Positions 1 to 10,886 of a stretch of DNA of 64,000 bases are shown here, one piece after another. The notes beneath the pieces were generated by a model. The model saw only the letters and a list, made by a program, of their open reading frames with translations, did no database searches and was not told the origin of the DNA. A program made the translations under genes and the position numbers. Every line of letters begins with the position of its first letter. Position 1 is the stretch's first letter. The DNA lies in NCBI GenBank assembly GCA_961205875.1, contig OY540816.1:22950701-23014700 (forward strand). The letters are read 5' to 3'. Origin of the DNA: Sialis fuliginosa (taxonomy: Eukaryota; Arthropoda; Insecta; Megaloptera; Sialidae).

Positions 1-915
1 GTCGATATTTGTATGACGAGTTGAAGTTCACTGCAGGAAATTTCACTGAAAAATCTCGAATTTTTGATTTCGTTAAAAGTATGTTTATTGTATAGAAAAT
101 GACGTGAAAAGTTGTTTGTTTCAAACCGCAGGTCTGTATCTCAAACCGTTCTCGAGATATAGCCTCTCAAAGTTTTAGTTTTTTCAAATTTTTGAAGAAA
201 AAAGGCCATAACTTTTGAACGCGTGGTCGGAATTGATTTTAGTTGACGGATTTGAAATCAGCGTGTCAAAATCTATATAATGACATGTACAATACCTTAA
301 AACTCGGAAAAAAAAATTTCGCGAAAAATCGAAAAAATTCAAAGGGGTATACCTTAAAAAAATGTCGATTTTTGACGAACATTTTTTTGTCGAATTTTAA
401 AGTATTATACATGTCATTATATAGATTTTGACACACTGATTCCAAATCCGTCAACTAAAATCAATTCCGACCACGCGTTCAAAAGTTATGGCCTTTTTTC
501 TTCAAAAATTTGAAAAAACCAAAACTTTGAGAGGCTATATCTCGAGAACGGTTTGAGATACAGACCTGCGGTTTGAAACAAACAACTTTTCACGCCATTT
601 TCTATACAATAAACATAATTTTAACGAAATCAAAAATTCTAAATTTTTAAGTGAAATTTCCTGCAGTGAATTTCAACTCGTCATACAAATATCGACTAAA
701 ATACAAGAAAATAAGACGTAGAGGTATTATAGTTTTATAATTGAGCGTGTGTAAGTTAATATGAAATGCTATTTTTGATTTTTGGATAATGTTTGATGAA
801 TATTCTAATAATATCTTAAAATTATTTACTAATTGAAAAAAACAGTTTTGTATCAATTTGTCCATAAAGTAAGGGAAGCTCTTCTTCCCCTGCTTCCAAG
901 AACGCTTCGCCACTG
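1..915. mobile_element. PAL-1: long palindromic foldback element, left end cut by window
   Basis: Nearly the whole segment reads as its own reverse complement around a centre near 348.5. For example GTTGACGGA at 242 pairs with TCCGTCAAC ending at 455, and the arms match outward past GTCGATATTTGTATGACG. The right arm runs to CGCTTCGCCACTG at 915, so about 220 bases of the left arm lie before the window. The terminus, read inward as CAGTGGCGAAGCGT, resembles hAT-type ends; this is an inference, as no target duplication can be read here. Only a central spacer of about 80 bases is asymmetric. Mirrored 62-codon frames on both strands (243-431 and 266-454) come from the palindrome and are not genes. 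Confidence 0.85.
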
Positions 916-1204
916 TTCCTATCTTGTATATTCTGCAAGTAGAATATATAAACGCTCTTTGTATTGTGGCTGAATATAATAATGTATTCATACAACGAAT
1001 CATAGCTTTTTATTTAGATATATTGTTGGAATACTTAACTAAAGTTCAAGAAATAAAACTATCATATTTTATAACCAGGGTGGGGCGAATGGCGCAAGGA
1101 AACCAAAAGTGCAAAACAGAGATTTTTATTTTGGGATAAAAATATGGTATACTTTTCGAATTGTATTTGGAGGGGGGGAGGGGGATTTTACGTTAACTTA
1201 ACTC

Positions 1205-1440
1205 TGTCTGTCTGCTGATCCCCTTGTCGCACTCATAAGGAAGTAGGGGTCGGACCCGCTGTTTTCTGATTTTAACAATTATGATAGATAAAAAATCAAA
1301 ATCCATACTAATATTTTAAATGCGAAAGTAACTCTGTGTAAATTACTGAACCGATTTTGATGAAATTTGGTAGATAAATAGCTTGCATCCTGAGAAAGGA
1401 CATAGGGTTCTTTATATCTCAAAAAATACATTAGATAAAC
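1205..1440 (+). mobile_element. G-1: Helitron-like fragment with shared upstream module
   Basis: From 1302 the sequence reads TCCATACTAATATTTTAAAT, followed by the motif of an unfilled ACTGAACCGATTTTGATGAA module and GAGAAAGGACATAGG, as in the other G copies. The start TC after an A fits Helitron 5' ends. The 3' end is missing. The preceding 1229-1301 stretch (ACTCAT..GGAAGTAGGGGTC.., then TTTAACAATTATGATAG) matches the bases upstream of G-2 at 25.16 kb, so the two copies share more than the Helitron. Confidence 0.6.
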
Positions 1441-2503
1441 AATACAAATTCCACTCAATTTGTCTGTTTTTCAACTCTTAAAAAACACAAAATTTAAAAA
1501 TGGAAAAAAGTAGAAAAAAAAATTAACACTTATTAGCTGTTAAAAACTTACCAAATTTTGACATTATATAACCCAATCAACATTTACAAGCTTCTCTCAA
1601 ATCGCAGTAAATTTAAAAAATGACAGAACGCCGTTACTTTTTTCAAAATAAAATAAATAAAACAATCGTACAATGAACGATTAAAAATGAATTACAATAA
1701 AGCAATTTTCATGACACAGTCACATTTGTATAGGTGTGTGTTTGTGTGTGTGTTATAATCAATCATGTGCGAGAGAGAGGGCGCCATTAGACAAAAGGTC
1801 CCGCCACACAATACCCTGACACTTGGCCGTTGAGATATTGTAATTTGTTTTGATTAAAATATTCTCTACTTTTTGTTATCGTAATTGTTGTACGCCCGCT
1901 AGGATCCGAGTTTTATAAAAATGTTATATTACCCTTTTGTTTTTTGCCGTCTTGACTTTTTTTCTGTGCGGTTATTTTTCTGTGTGACTTGATCCTTTTT
2001 TACGCAACGTTTTGAAATTTTTATTACGGTATTAACCCTTACGCCGCCACAGAAATCTTTTTGTAACGCATCTGTGTTTAGGAAGCTATATTAATCTTAA
2101 TTTAATGACAATGCTTTACAATGTTTAATATTGTTTTATTTTCATAGCATTAATATTTAAAACTAGATTTTTACCGCGTTGTTTTAAAAATGTAATTTAT
2201 TATATCAAAAAATTGGTTTTTCAATTTTAGTGTTTTGTATCGTAATTGGAAAATATGTGTCTATCTGTCTGATACAGCATTCTAGTTAACTTAAAAATGT
2301 TGTAAAAAGGCTGATCCAAAAATGGCCCAATCTCGTGTAAAGAATAGGTACCCATACAGAATTCTATAATTTACGGTTTCAGTATTTTATTAATTTAGGT
2401 TACGTATCATTCAAATATTTTGTCGAACAAATAGATGATTTTTTACACATGTTAACAATGAAATATATTGAAAGAAGGTAATGTCACAAGTTTTCTTCTT
2501 TTT
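1441..2503. other. AT-rich stretch, nothing recognised
   Basis: No convincing coding frame. It holds a short GT/GA-rich microsatellite near 1735-1780, and the text ATTAACCCTTACGCCGCCAC near 2032, which could be an element end but has no partner that I could find. Confidence 0.4.
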
Positions 2504-3010
2504 TTTGGATTAATGGGCTTGTTTTTTGTAATTCTCATGAACTCATGTTACTAATAAAACAAGTAACTCTTTATTTAATCAATTTAATTACCAAAGTCAC
2601 CAAATATAGTTTGTTTTTTAAATTATAGCATTTTATTTTGTTTATGTTTTTTCTCCCGTAATGAATAAAGTAAAACCAGTAACGCGCACGCAGTGATGGA
2701 CACTTGCTAATGATTACAAAATGATAAGTACTATGACACAAAAGATATAAAAGAAGAACCGCAAATTTGAAACAATGTAAAGCAGTTTCTATGATATAAT
2801 AATTAATAAATAAATTATACTAATAATTAGTTTAAATGTCCACCATTTTGACACCTATTGGCCTCATGTCATCAAATCCCGCTGTAAGACAGTTAAATGT
2901 ATATAGATTAATATTCAGAAATGGTAGTTAACAAATATCAACACATATTTCTAATTCAGTACATTTAATTAAAAATTTACCGTTACTGGAGTCTTTGCCA
3001 AGACTGCTTA
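2504..3010 (+). mobile_element. B-1: TA-type miniature inverted-repeat element, 5' end missing
   Basis: Matches the B consensus from ATTAATGGGCTTG through CTCATGAACTCATGTTAC, CAGTGATGGACACTTGC, CACCATTTTGACACCTATTG and CTGTAAGACAGTTAAATG to a worn right end near TTGCCAAGACTG. The AGGTACTGGCACC left terminus is absent. Confidence 0.75.
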
Positions 3011-3149
3011 AATTGAAATAAAAAGAAAAATATCACTTCCACGAAAGGTAAAATATCGAAATTGATTATGATTGTTGCTAACCTATTTATTTTTATTTTT
3101 TGATTTTCATACAAATAAAAAAAATCCTGAGTGTTTGAAAATATAAGTT

Positions 3150-3341
3150 TACACGATTTTCTCAGTAACTGCTAAACGGATTTTATTCCGATTTTCCCTA
3201 ATGGATAGGTTAGGTTTAGGTATATAATTTGTGGATATTTTGTGTAAATTTCACGAAGTTGGAAAAAAGACACACAAAATTTTAGGTTACTATGATTTTG
3301 TGGATATTAACCCGGGTAACACCGGGTCCAGTGCGCTAGTA
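3150..3341 (+). mobile_element. Helitron-like 3' end with terminal hairpin
   Basis: It ends in CCCGGGTAACACCGGG, a 6-7 bp stem with a tiny loop, followed nine bases later by CTAG and then T. That layout (hairpin, then CTRR, inserted before T) is the established Helitron 3' signature. The upstream part, near 3160-3215, carries a TCAGTAACTGCTAAACGG module that recurs in reverse at 25.7 and 28.5 kb. Confidence 0.5.
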
Positions 3342-3718
3342 ATACATAAATGAATTTTTGAATAAATCTAACTAAAAATGACACACTCTTACTATGAGAA
3401 TCTCTACAAACATTAACTGAATGTTTTTAGAAACCATCTATCCGTACCACCCCCAGCACCCCATCGCAGTTTTAATTCCAATCGCGGGAACTACGACCGC
3501 AGCGATAGCGTGTATAAGTATGCAATGCGTAATAAATATCAGTTATGATATTCAGCAAATGCGGATGCAGATAAGTTGTCATGTGTATCCGGTAACGTTT
3601 CAACAATGGAGTGTGACGTTTTACAGGCATTGTTGGCGTCCGCACATCTTATTGTTGGATTACCATTGTTTACTCTTGTTATATTAAGTGTATGCTACGT
3701 TCCGACAGTCTAGTAATA

Positions 3719-3839
3719 GGGGGGGGGGGGGGTATTGTTGTTGTTATGAGTTGTTGTTTAACTTGCGTAGCTATGATTGTCGGGATGTCTAATTGTCGTG
3801 AATGTCACCCCTCTCCCCTTCCTTACCCCCCCCCCCCCC
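3719..3839. repeat. G14 and C14 runs 93 bp apart
   Basis: There are fourteen consecutive G at 3719-3732 and fourteen consecutive C at 3826-3839, with T/G-rich sequence between them. As an inverted pair they could fold into a long hairpin. The overlapping short frames here are low-complexity translations and not genes. Confidence 0.8.
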
Positions 3840-4096
3840 AGTTACTCTATATGTATATAAATAAAATTAAAACCTATATAAGGTGCAGAAACGGTTTTTT
3901 TTAAATTATAATACGAATGAAATTGTAATAGTTAATATGTAGTGAACTACTAAAAGTTAATACCAACTTGTTTAAAAAGTTCACTACTCCAAAACTAAAC
4001 AACGTATCTTGATGCGGTAAAAAGCATTTTATACTAGGCGTATTCACAATTCTAGCATATGAAATAATGCTTCAAAGCGTTTTTAACTACCGGTAA

Positions 4097-4126
4097 TGCA
4101 CTTGCCCCGAAAATGGGGCAAGTGCA
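4097..4126. repeat. Perfect 12-bp hairpin
   Basis: TGCACTTGCCCC at 4097-4108 and its exact complement GGGGCAAGTGCA at 4115-4126 enclose a six-base loop. A related CTGCACTTACCCCACTGCAC lies at about 4299. They may be parts of one worn inverted-repeat element. Nothing links the hairpin to a gene, so I do not call it a terminator. Confidence 0.6.
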
Positions 4127-4369
4127 CTGTAGTTGACATTTTTTACAATTTCCTATCATAATGCAAATATACAAAGAAAATTGGCGTCCTATTCAATTCA
4201 AACTAGTCAGTTATAACTGCACAATCATTTGATACTGAAAATATTAAGTATTTATATAACAGGTTAATAATCAAAAATCCAACTATGCAAAAACCGGTCT
4301 GCACTTACCCCACTGCACTTTACTAGCTTTTATTCGTAACTTCGTTAGCCCCCCCCCCCCCTTATATAA

Positions 4370-5480
4370 GAAATATAATATAATTATGATGTACACTTGT
4401 CACCACTGCTTTTAAAACACTGATTTCTATTTAATTAAGAAAAAAATTTACGACCCTCCCTCAGCTCTACTCAATATTAAAAATTGGTTATGAAAATCTA
4501 GTTTTGATTGGTAAAATAAGTACAAATTAATTAAACAATTGTTTCTAATAATGTTTTTACGTTACTCTTATTATAATTTATAACTTAATTAATTCAACTA
4601 AAACATAAAACTATAATAATATCAAATCGTTAAAATTTTATAACTAAAACAATATACTTTTTAGTATTTACCATAAAAACTTTTTTATGAATGAATTCAT
4701 TATCATATATGTAAAACTAAAGTAATATAATCATGTGTAAAGATATACAGGGTGTCCCATATATAGGAAAGTGTTGAAACTGATCAGCTGTCATTTTAAA
4801 AAAATGCTATTAAAAAAAAAATACTAGTTTGAGTTTTATTTAATCCCACTGCTACGTTTTCACGTCATTCCCTCGACTGTGCATCCCTACACAGTCACAC
4901 CCATTTTTTTTCTTCAAACAATATCTTAACATAATATTTTTATTGTTCATATATTTTTTGTCTTTGTAAATAAAAAGTTTATTTATTTATTTGTAAATAT
5001 ATAAAAATAAAAATTCAGTTAATCCACTCTCGCCTGAACTAAAACACGAAATAAACTCGAAATAAAGATTACACGGGAATCACAACGAATCAAAAATAAA
5101 AATCATAGAGATTTAATGGAAAATCATTTCGGCAGAGAGAGAGCGCGCAGTGCAACTCTTGCACATAAAATCTCTGTCTTTGTCGATGCCTGTCTGGAGG
5201 TTTTCTTTTCCTCGGTAACAATCCTCCACCGGATATCGTTGTGTAGCGACCGGAAGTTGGCAATTTGAACTTTCCATTGACGGCTAGAATGTGAACCTAA
5301 TAGACACGGTACCACTCACGCTTTACTGTGTCATACTACAATGCCGTCATATACTGTGGGGGTTAAAGGGTAGAATTTAGATATATAAATAATAATAGTT
5401 TAAAACAGTTATGAAGGATTCATTCTGAGATTTAGTGCGAACCAATATATCTTAATGTTCACTGTCAGTTGACTCATGAG
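4370..5480. other. AT-rich stretch, one GGGTGTCCC element end
   Basis: No gene seen. ATACAGGGTGTCCCATAT at about 4745 resembles the end of a DNA element (compare the GTGTCCCAG repeats at 22.2, 37.3 and 55.3 kb). The short minus-strand frame at 5124-5315 has no recognisable motif. Confidence 0.4.
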
Positions 5481-5862
5481 ACAAAAAAACATTGGTCAAG
5501 TAAATGTACAGTGCTTCCTCGTGCTAAATTCACCAAATTATTGAAGAATTTAAATAAAAAACGTTAAAGTGTTCAAATAAATTAATTTTTATACAATTTA
5601 TTTTAAAAAATATTAGTTCGAAATTTTTCTTAAGACGTATATTTTTAGTTTTTTGACAATTTCAATTTTTCTGCTATGCAAACGTCAAAATGACATTTAA
5701 TATGTCAAAGTAAATATCAATTTAAAAAAAAAAGATTTTTTATAGCAAATTGAAATAAATCTTTGTTAAGATTTGTAGACCTATATTATAGGAAATTGAA
5801 TGCTCTACAATAAAAATTCTATAAAATTTTCACGCAACATGTGTCGTTTTTGAGATATCTTG
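5481..5862 (+). mobile_element. C copy, 5' half
   Basis: Runs from AAGTAAATGTACAGTGCTTC through the conserved TTAGTTCGAAATTTTTCTTA, CAAACGTCAAAATGACATTT and TGAATGCTCTACAA to TTGAGATATCTTG. It stops abruptly there, where B-2 begins. The rest of C lies in reverse at 6.67-7.18 kb. Confidence 0.75.
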
Positions 5863-6240
5863 TTTTTTGTTATTATCATGAACTCATGTTACTTATAAAA
5901 AAAAGTACTTCTTTATTAAATCAATTTAATTACCAAAGTCCGAAAATATTTTATTTATTTTTTTCTCCAGTAATGCACAAAGTAAAACCAGTAATGGACA
6001 CTCAATGATAATAACGAAATTGATAAGTACTACGACACAATTTATATAAAATAAATTTTGAAATGCAAAGCAGGTATATTGTATATGCTATGATAATATA
6101 ATAATTAATAAATAGATTACACTAATAATTAGTTTTATACATTATGATTCAGTAATGGCAGTAATCAAATATCAACAAATATTTCTAATTTAGTACATTT
6201 AAAGTACAAGTGTCCAATTATTATCTAAGACTAGTTTTTA
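5863..6240 (+). mobile_element. B-2: B copy without left end
   Basis: Carries the B landmarks CATGAACTCATGTTAC, AAGTAAAACCAGTAATG, ATTATGATTCAGTAATGGCA and AAATATTTCTAATTTAGTAC, then the worn end CTAAGACTAG. It joins directly to the broken end of the preceding C copy. Confidence 0.7.
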
Positions 6241-6666
6241 TATATAATTTTCCCTGAATGATTTCCACAGACGGCGCCACTGTCGGCAGTCACGTATTTT
6301 GCGTCAGGGGTAACTCAAAACGCCTCAATATCGTGACGTGGGCTAAAGCTATACAATACTCGTTCTTTGATTTTTTACTTCACGCCATTTTCCTACAAAT
6401 TATATTTATTTATTTCACTGATTTTTTATATATTGTTTTGTAGGTTTTTCGTCGAGAAGAAAATATAACATGTGTTATTAATACACTTGTATTTATTTAT
6501 AAATATTTTTGTGGGCTATTTTTTAAAGGTTTGAAAAGGATATTTAAGGTGACATTTTTTGTAGTAGGTGTTACAAAGAAATTTAATAATAATATATGTT
6601 TCCGATCGAAGCAGAAGGAATTTTATTATACTAAAGAAGTTTTGTGTTTATTTAATGTGAACATAT

Positions 6667-7178
6667 ATGCTTCTTCACTATATCAAAGATACGAGAAGCT
6701 TTGTGATCGTTCAAAAAAATTATTACAAAAATTTTAATCCGTTTTAGATCAAGACAAAAACTTTTCGTTCTCTGTCTGTAACTCATGAACCACTGAACCG
6801 ATATTAATGAAACTTGGTTGGCTGGTTGGGTCTAGCTTGAAGACGGTGCCACTCAAAAATTATTAAAATCGTATGTATTTATTTTTTTCAAGATATCTCA
6901 AGAACGACACATGTTACGTGAAAATTTTATAGAATCTTTTTTGTAGAGCATTAAATTTTCTATAATATAGGTCTAAAACGTTTATTGTAAAATGTTCCTT
7001 TACGAAGATTTATCTCAATATGCTTTTTTTTAATTCATATTTACTTTGGCATATTAAATACCATTTTGACGTTTACATATCAGAAAAATTTAGATTAAGA
7101 TTGAAATTGTCAAAAATTTAAAAATATTAAGAAAAATGTCGAATACATATTTTTTAATAAAACTGTATAAAAATTAAA
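6667..7178 (-). mobile_element. C copy, reverse, 3' part
   Basis: In reverse it shows the C 3' tail: GATACGAGAAGCTTTGTGATC, AACTCATGAACCACTGAACC, TCAAGATATCTCAAGAACG and TATAATATAGGTCTA. With the forward C half at 5.48 kb it makes an inverted pair around B-2 and unassigned DNA. Confidence 0.75.
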
Positions 7179-7432
7179 TGATTAACCACTATCGACATTA
7201 GATACTTATCGACACATGTTACACATATCTATATCTTTATAGTTGTTTAAATAACTCTTAAAAAACTATAAGAAACTCTACTGACAAAGTTAACCAACAC
7301 TTTTAACAAATACGGGTATAAAAGATAAAAAATGTGATACTGAATTTGTTGTAACGACATACTTATTGATACTTACTCGATGAGTCAGCGAAAGCATCGG
7401 CGGTCGTAGCCATTATACTCGAGGGGCTGCTA

Positions 7433-7445
7433 CCCCCCCCCCCCC
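7433..7445. repeat. C13 run
   Basis: Thirteen consecutive C lead into a C-rich stretch up to about 7490, in AT-rich surroundings. Confidence 0.9.
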
Positions 7446-7601
7446 TCCCTCCCATCCACCATCCCCCTCTAACCCCCACCCAACTCCTACTGTGTACAAT
7501 TTCATTGGCTCTCTATGTATCTAATCTAAACAAATACTTTTAGTACTTAAAGTTTGTTTTAGATCTTGATCAGAATTATTTAAAGAGAATAGGGATGATG
7601 T

Positions 7602-7736
7602 CTGTAACAAAGTATCACTGAAATTATGATTTTAAATAATGAAATAGGTTCAAAAGATTCTAAAAAATGTATTTATTTTTATATTAAAAGCGAGATTAAT
7701 ATGATTCTTGTTCAAATAAAAACACAAAATACAGTA
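7602..7736 (+). repeat. 135-bp repeat shared in reverse with 43.64-43.78 kb
   Basis: From CTGTAACAAAGTATCACTG to ACACAAAATACAGTA it matches the reverse complement of 43640-43775 almost base for base, including CTAAAAAATGTATTTATT and AAAGCGAGATTAATAT. The other copy ends in a hAT-like terminus, so both are probably pieces of a worn hAT miniature element. Confidence 0.65.
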
Positions 7737-8062
7737 CATTTTAAACTATCATTTCCCCAAATTGCTTTTTTGTGAGGTCCTTTAGAAAAAAAATATAAAC
7801 ATAATACTAAAAACAATAAATATATATGCTATATAAATTATTTAAAAAAAAAACAGCAATAAATGTTGATCTTATAAAGATATATGTATTCGTAACTTTA
7901 TGTTCCTAACTGCCTTTTTCTGTTAACGACTTTTTAACACCGTATCGTTTAGTTTAAAATTTCATCGTTGGAAAAACATATAATTTTTTATGTATTTGGT
8001 ATATTTTTGTTAACTTTTACTTACTTGTTGATTGCTCAATATAACAAAAAATAATTAAAAAA

Positions 8063-8466
8063 ACATTACCAAGTAAATGCACAGTGCATCCTCGTGCTAA
8101 ATTCATCAAAGGTAGTTAATTATTAAACAATTTAAATAAATACCAATTAAAATCATTTCATTTTTATACAATTTTACTAAAAAATATCAGTTAGAAATTT
8201 TTCTTAAGACGCACCTGATTATTTTTCGTATATTTAGAATTTTTCGACAATTTTAATACATATATCAATTTTTTTTCAAATGGGTTTCATTAAAATCGGT
8301 TCATTTGTTCATAAGTTATGAATGTGACAGACAGGCAGACAGACGCGGAACAAAAACTGTTTTTCTTGACCTGAAACGTAAAGATAAAGTTAAAATTTTG
8401 AAATCGGAGAACAATTTTTAAACCATCACAAAGCTTCTCGTATCTTCGATATAACTAGGAAACAAA
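8063..8466 (+). mobile_element. C copy with internal deletion
   Basis: Both ends are recognisable: AAGTAAATGCACAGTGCATC at the start, and CACAAAGCTTCTCGTATCTT with a TAGGAAACAA-type end. The middle conserved blocks (the region around the ATAGGAAATTTAATG block) are absent. A GACAGACAGG run lies near 8328. Confidence 0.75.
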
Positions 8467-8504
8467 ATCAAAAATATTATATTATACAAACAACGCTTTT
8501 GTTA

Positions 8505-9055
8505 AGAACGGTGGGGGGAGGGGGGGGGGACTCTAACAATTTCAAACTATCTTGGATATGACGAGAAAACAAAATTCAAAATAAGTATATATAGTATACA
8601 GACAACAGATTTTGTAAAGAGTACTAGATGGGGGGAGGGGGCGGCTCTAACAATTTGATTTTGTAAAGAGTACAAGTGAGGGGGGGGGCTCTAACAATTT
8701 CAAACTATTTTCGATATGACGAGAAAAAAAAAAAAAAAAAAAGTATTTATATGTATTATACAGACAAAAGATTTTGTATAGAGTATTAGATGGGTGGAGG
8801 GGGGGGGCGTCTCTAACAATTTGATTTTGTAAAGAGTACAAGTGGGAGAGGGGTGGCTCTAACAAATTCAAACTATTTTCGATATGACGAGAAAGAAAAA
8901 TTAAAAATAAGTATTTATATGTATTATACAGACAAAAGATTTTATATAGAGTATTAGATGGGGGGAGGGGAGGGGGCGTCTCTAACAATTTGATTTTGTA
9001 AAGAATACTAGGTGGAAGGAGGGGGAGGGGGGGAGGAAGGGGGCTCAAATAATTT
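8505..9055. repeat. G-rich tandem array, unit about 158-168 bp
   Basis: TATGACGAGAAA recurs at 8557, 8715 and 8883. Each unit carries CTCTAACAATTT, TATTATACAGACAAAAGAT, GATTTTGTA..GAGTA and two G-rich tracts of variable length. The 133-codon minus-strand frame (8647-9048) is a proline/leucine-rich translation of this array, with the same segment repeated, and should not be read as a protein. Confidence 0.85.
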
Positions 9056-9159
9056 CAAACTGAGACTTGTCTATTTTAGGATAATACTTTCTCAATATAC
9101 ATTATAAAATCAGCAAAACTGAATTACCGACTTAATCACACACGAATTAAACACCAACC

Positions 9160-9330
9160 GACCGACCGGACGGCCGCATTATATTAACACTCGGACGCTC
9201 AGGTGTCTGCCGTCCGATGCCGCCGTCACTTTTCCGCGTTGCCATGGCGACATAACGAGGTTATGTCGCTCGCGGTCAGGTTGTTGTTGTTCCTCCACGG
9301 CCCGCCTCGATAGGAATTTATATCATCGTA
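9160..9330. other. G+C-rich patch, nature unknown
   Basis: Distinctly richer in G, C and CpG than its surroundings, with ACCGACCGACCGGACGGCCG and CGTCCGATGCCGCCGTCAC. A 70-codon minus-strand frame (9226-9438) overlaps it but shows no family motif. This could be a relic of a host exon or promoter, or the edge of an element. Confidence 0.3.
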
Positions 9331-9540
9331 GAGATTTAGTGGCATTGTGCCAGCTTGAGTTACTAGACATTTTTGTGTAGGGTAAGGTGGGGTTGGGAGA
9401 TAGGTAAATGGGTTAACTAGACACCGTGTAGTATGCATGGTTGTATAAATTTGTAATTAGATTGGGTATATAGAGTTGTAATTGTTTCAAATTATTGTGT
9501 CGATGTAGTTTTTATTGAATACGGTAAAAATAATCTATTG

Positions 9541-10012
9541 CGTATTTTTGGGTGCTGAAAATTGACAGTAAAAAAGAATTCACTGACCTTTTATCATTAA
9601 GAAATAGCAAAAACTAGTTTTTTGACCAAATCTAATAAATTATTTTTACAGATCAGATTTTTTTCTTCAATTTGCTTTTTTTGTATTGCTATACCACCAT
9701 TTTTCACAGAGTTATGAAGAAAAGGCTTCCAGTTTTGTAAATCTACCCATGGATTTTTTTATACCTACGTTCTTGAGTTACAGGCGTAAAAAGTTAAAAA
9801 TATAGATTATAATTTTATTGGAAATAACTCGGTCAAAAATAATCGTACAGCGATACAAAAAAAATCAAATTGAAGATAAAAATTTGATCTACAAAAGTCA
9901 TATATTAGATTTTGCCAAATAAATTTATTACGATCTGTGGGGGCTTACAAAATTGATATAATTTTTTCCAATTTTTTAAATATAGTAAAAAATTTTCGGT
10001 GTCCAAAATACG
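9541..10012. mobile_element. I-1: inverted-repeat element, 472 bp
   Basis: The ends are inverted: CGTATTTTTGGGTGCTGAAA at 9541, against a right end whose complement reads CGTATTTTGGACACCGAAAA. Inner arms also pair: a TTTGACCAAATCTAATAAAT..CTTCAATTTGC block faces ATAACTCGGTCAAAAATAAT..AAATTGAAGAT. Half copies occur at 32.05 and 63.19 kb. No target duplication could be read with confidence. Confidence 0.65.
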
Positions 10013-10304
10013 TAAGAAAAACATAGACTTTTTAAAAGTAGAAAACTTTTTTCCTTAAAAAATTAACACAAGAGAATCTTTTTCTTTTCTATACATTTAT
10101 AAAACATAACATCTCTCTGTCTGTCCGTTTGTTTGCTTATAAATCGTAATTTTTTTAAAAATGTTGATATTTTTCCCGGAATCAACAGATAATTTTACAC
10201 ATATATACAAAATTTCAGGTCAGTGGGTCTAGTAGTTAGCTTCATTAATAAGTTTTTCGTTTAAACTATTCTTTTGTAGTCTTAAAAACGAAATATCTCT
10301 TACT

Positions 10305-10494
10305 TACAACATCGTTCGCGTGAAATTTATATATTTTTTAAAATCTAATCAATTTTCGAGATTCCAAATAGCCTATGTCCTTCCTCAGGATGCAAGCTAC
10401 CTCCCTGCCAAATTTCATTAAGATCGGTTAAGCGGTTTAACCGTTAAAAGTTAACAGACAGACAGAGTTACTATCGCATTTATAATATTGGTAT
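10305..10494 (-). mobile_element. G copy, reverse
   Basis: In reverse it shows the Helitron-like module: TAGCCTATGTCCTTCCTCAG, GCAAGCTACCTCCCTGCCAA, AACAGACAGACAGAG and ATTTATAATATTGGTAT, the complement of the family's 5' start. The 3' hairpin is worn, although ACATCGTTCGCGTG near 10308 matches the tail seen at 33.44 kb. Confidence 0.65.
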
Positions 10495-10886
10495 TGTTAA
10501 AAAAAATCACCCCATATCAAAGTTCTTTTTCCCAATAAAAACAAAATTATTATAGAAACATTTTGTTTTGCTCAGGGGAAAAACATATTAACGAAATTTG
10601 TTGGGAAAGAAAAACTTCTCAACTGCAATAGATGTTGATATATGATGTTACAAACAAACAAACACATTAACGAATTTACACGTCAAATGCATCAACCGGT
10701 TACTTTTACGCGCTGATTCTTATAAAACTTGAGTGTTAGATTTTCTAATTTCAAAACAAATTATATTTAAGACTTATTCCGAACACAAAACGGTTAAGTT
10801 TTTATAAAAAAATGTCATTCAGTTTATAAAGTACTTAATTAGCAAATAGAAAAAGGAAATTAATAATTAAAAAAAGCTCCCTAATT

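Noticed and set aside
243-454. Similar 62-residue frames (MTDL..SACQNLYNDMYNTLK) on both strands at four loci, apparently a conserved small protein family
   Set aside because: They lie at the centre of the PAL palindromes, so each copy yields near-identical frames on both strands. The recurrence is due to the repeat and not to selection on a protein.
4097-4126. Hairpin considered as a transcription terminator
   Set aside because: The setting is eukaryotic, and there is no upstream gene and no T tract in place.
8647-9048. 133-codon proline/leucine-rich frame, the longest in the window
   Set aside because: It is the translation of the G-rich tandem array. The peptide repeats with the DNA unit and its length depends on G-run lengths.
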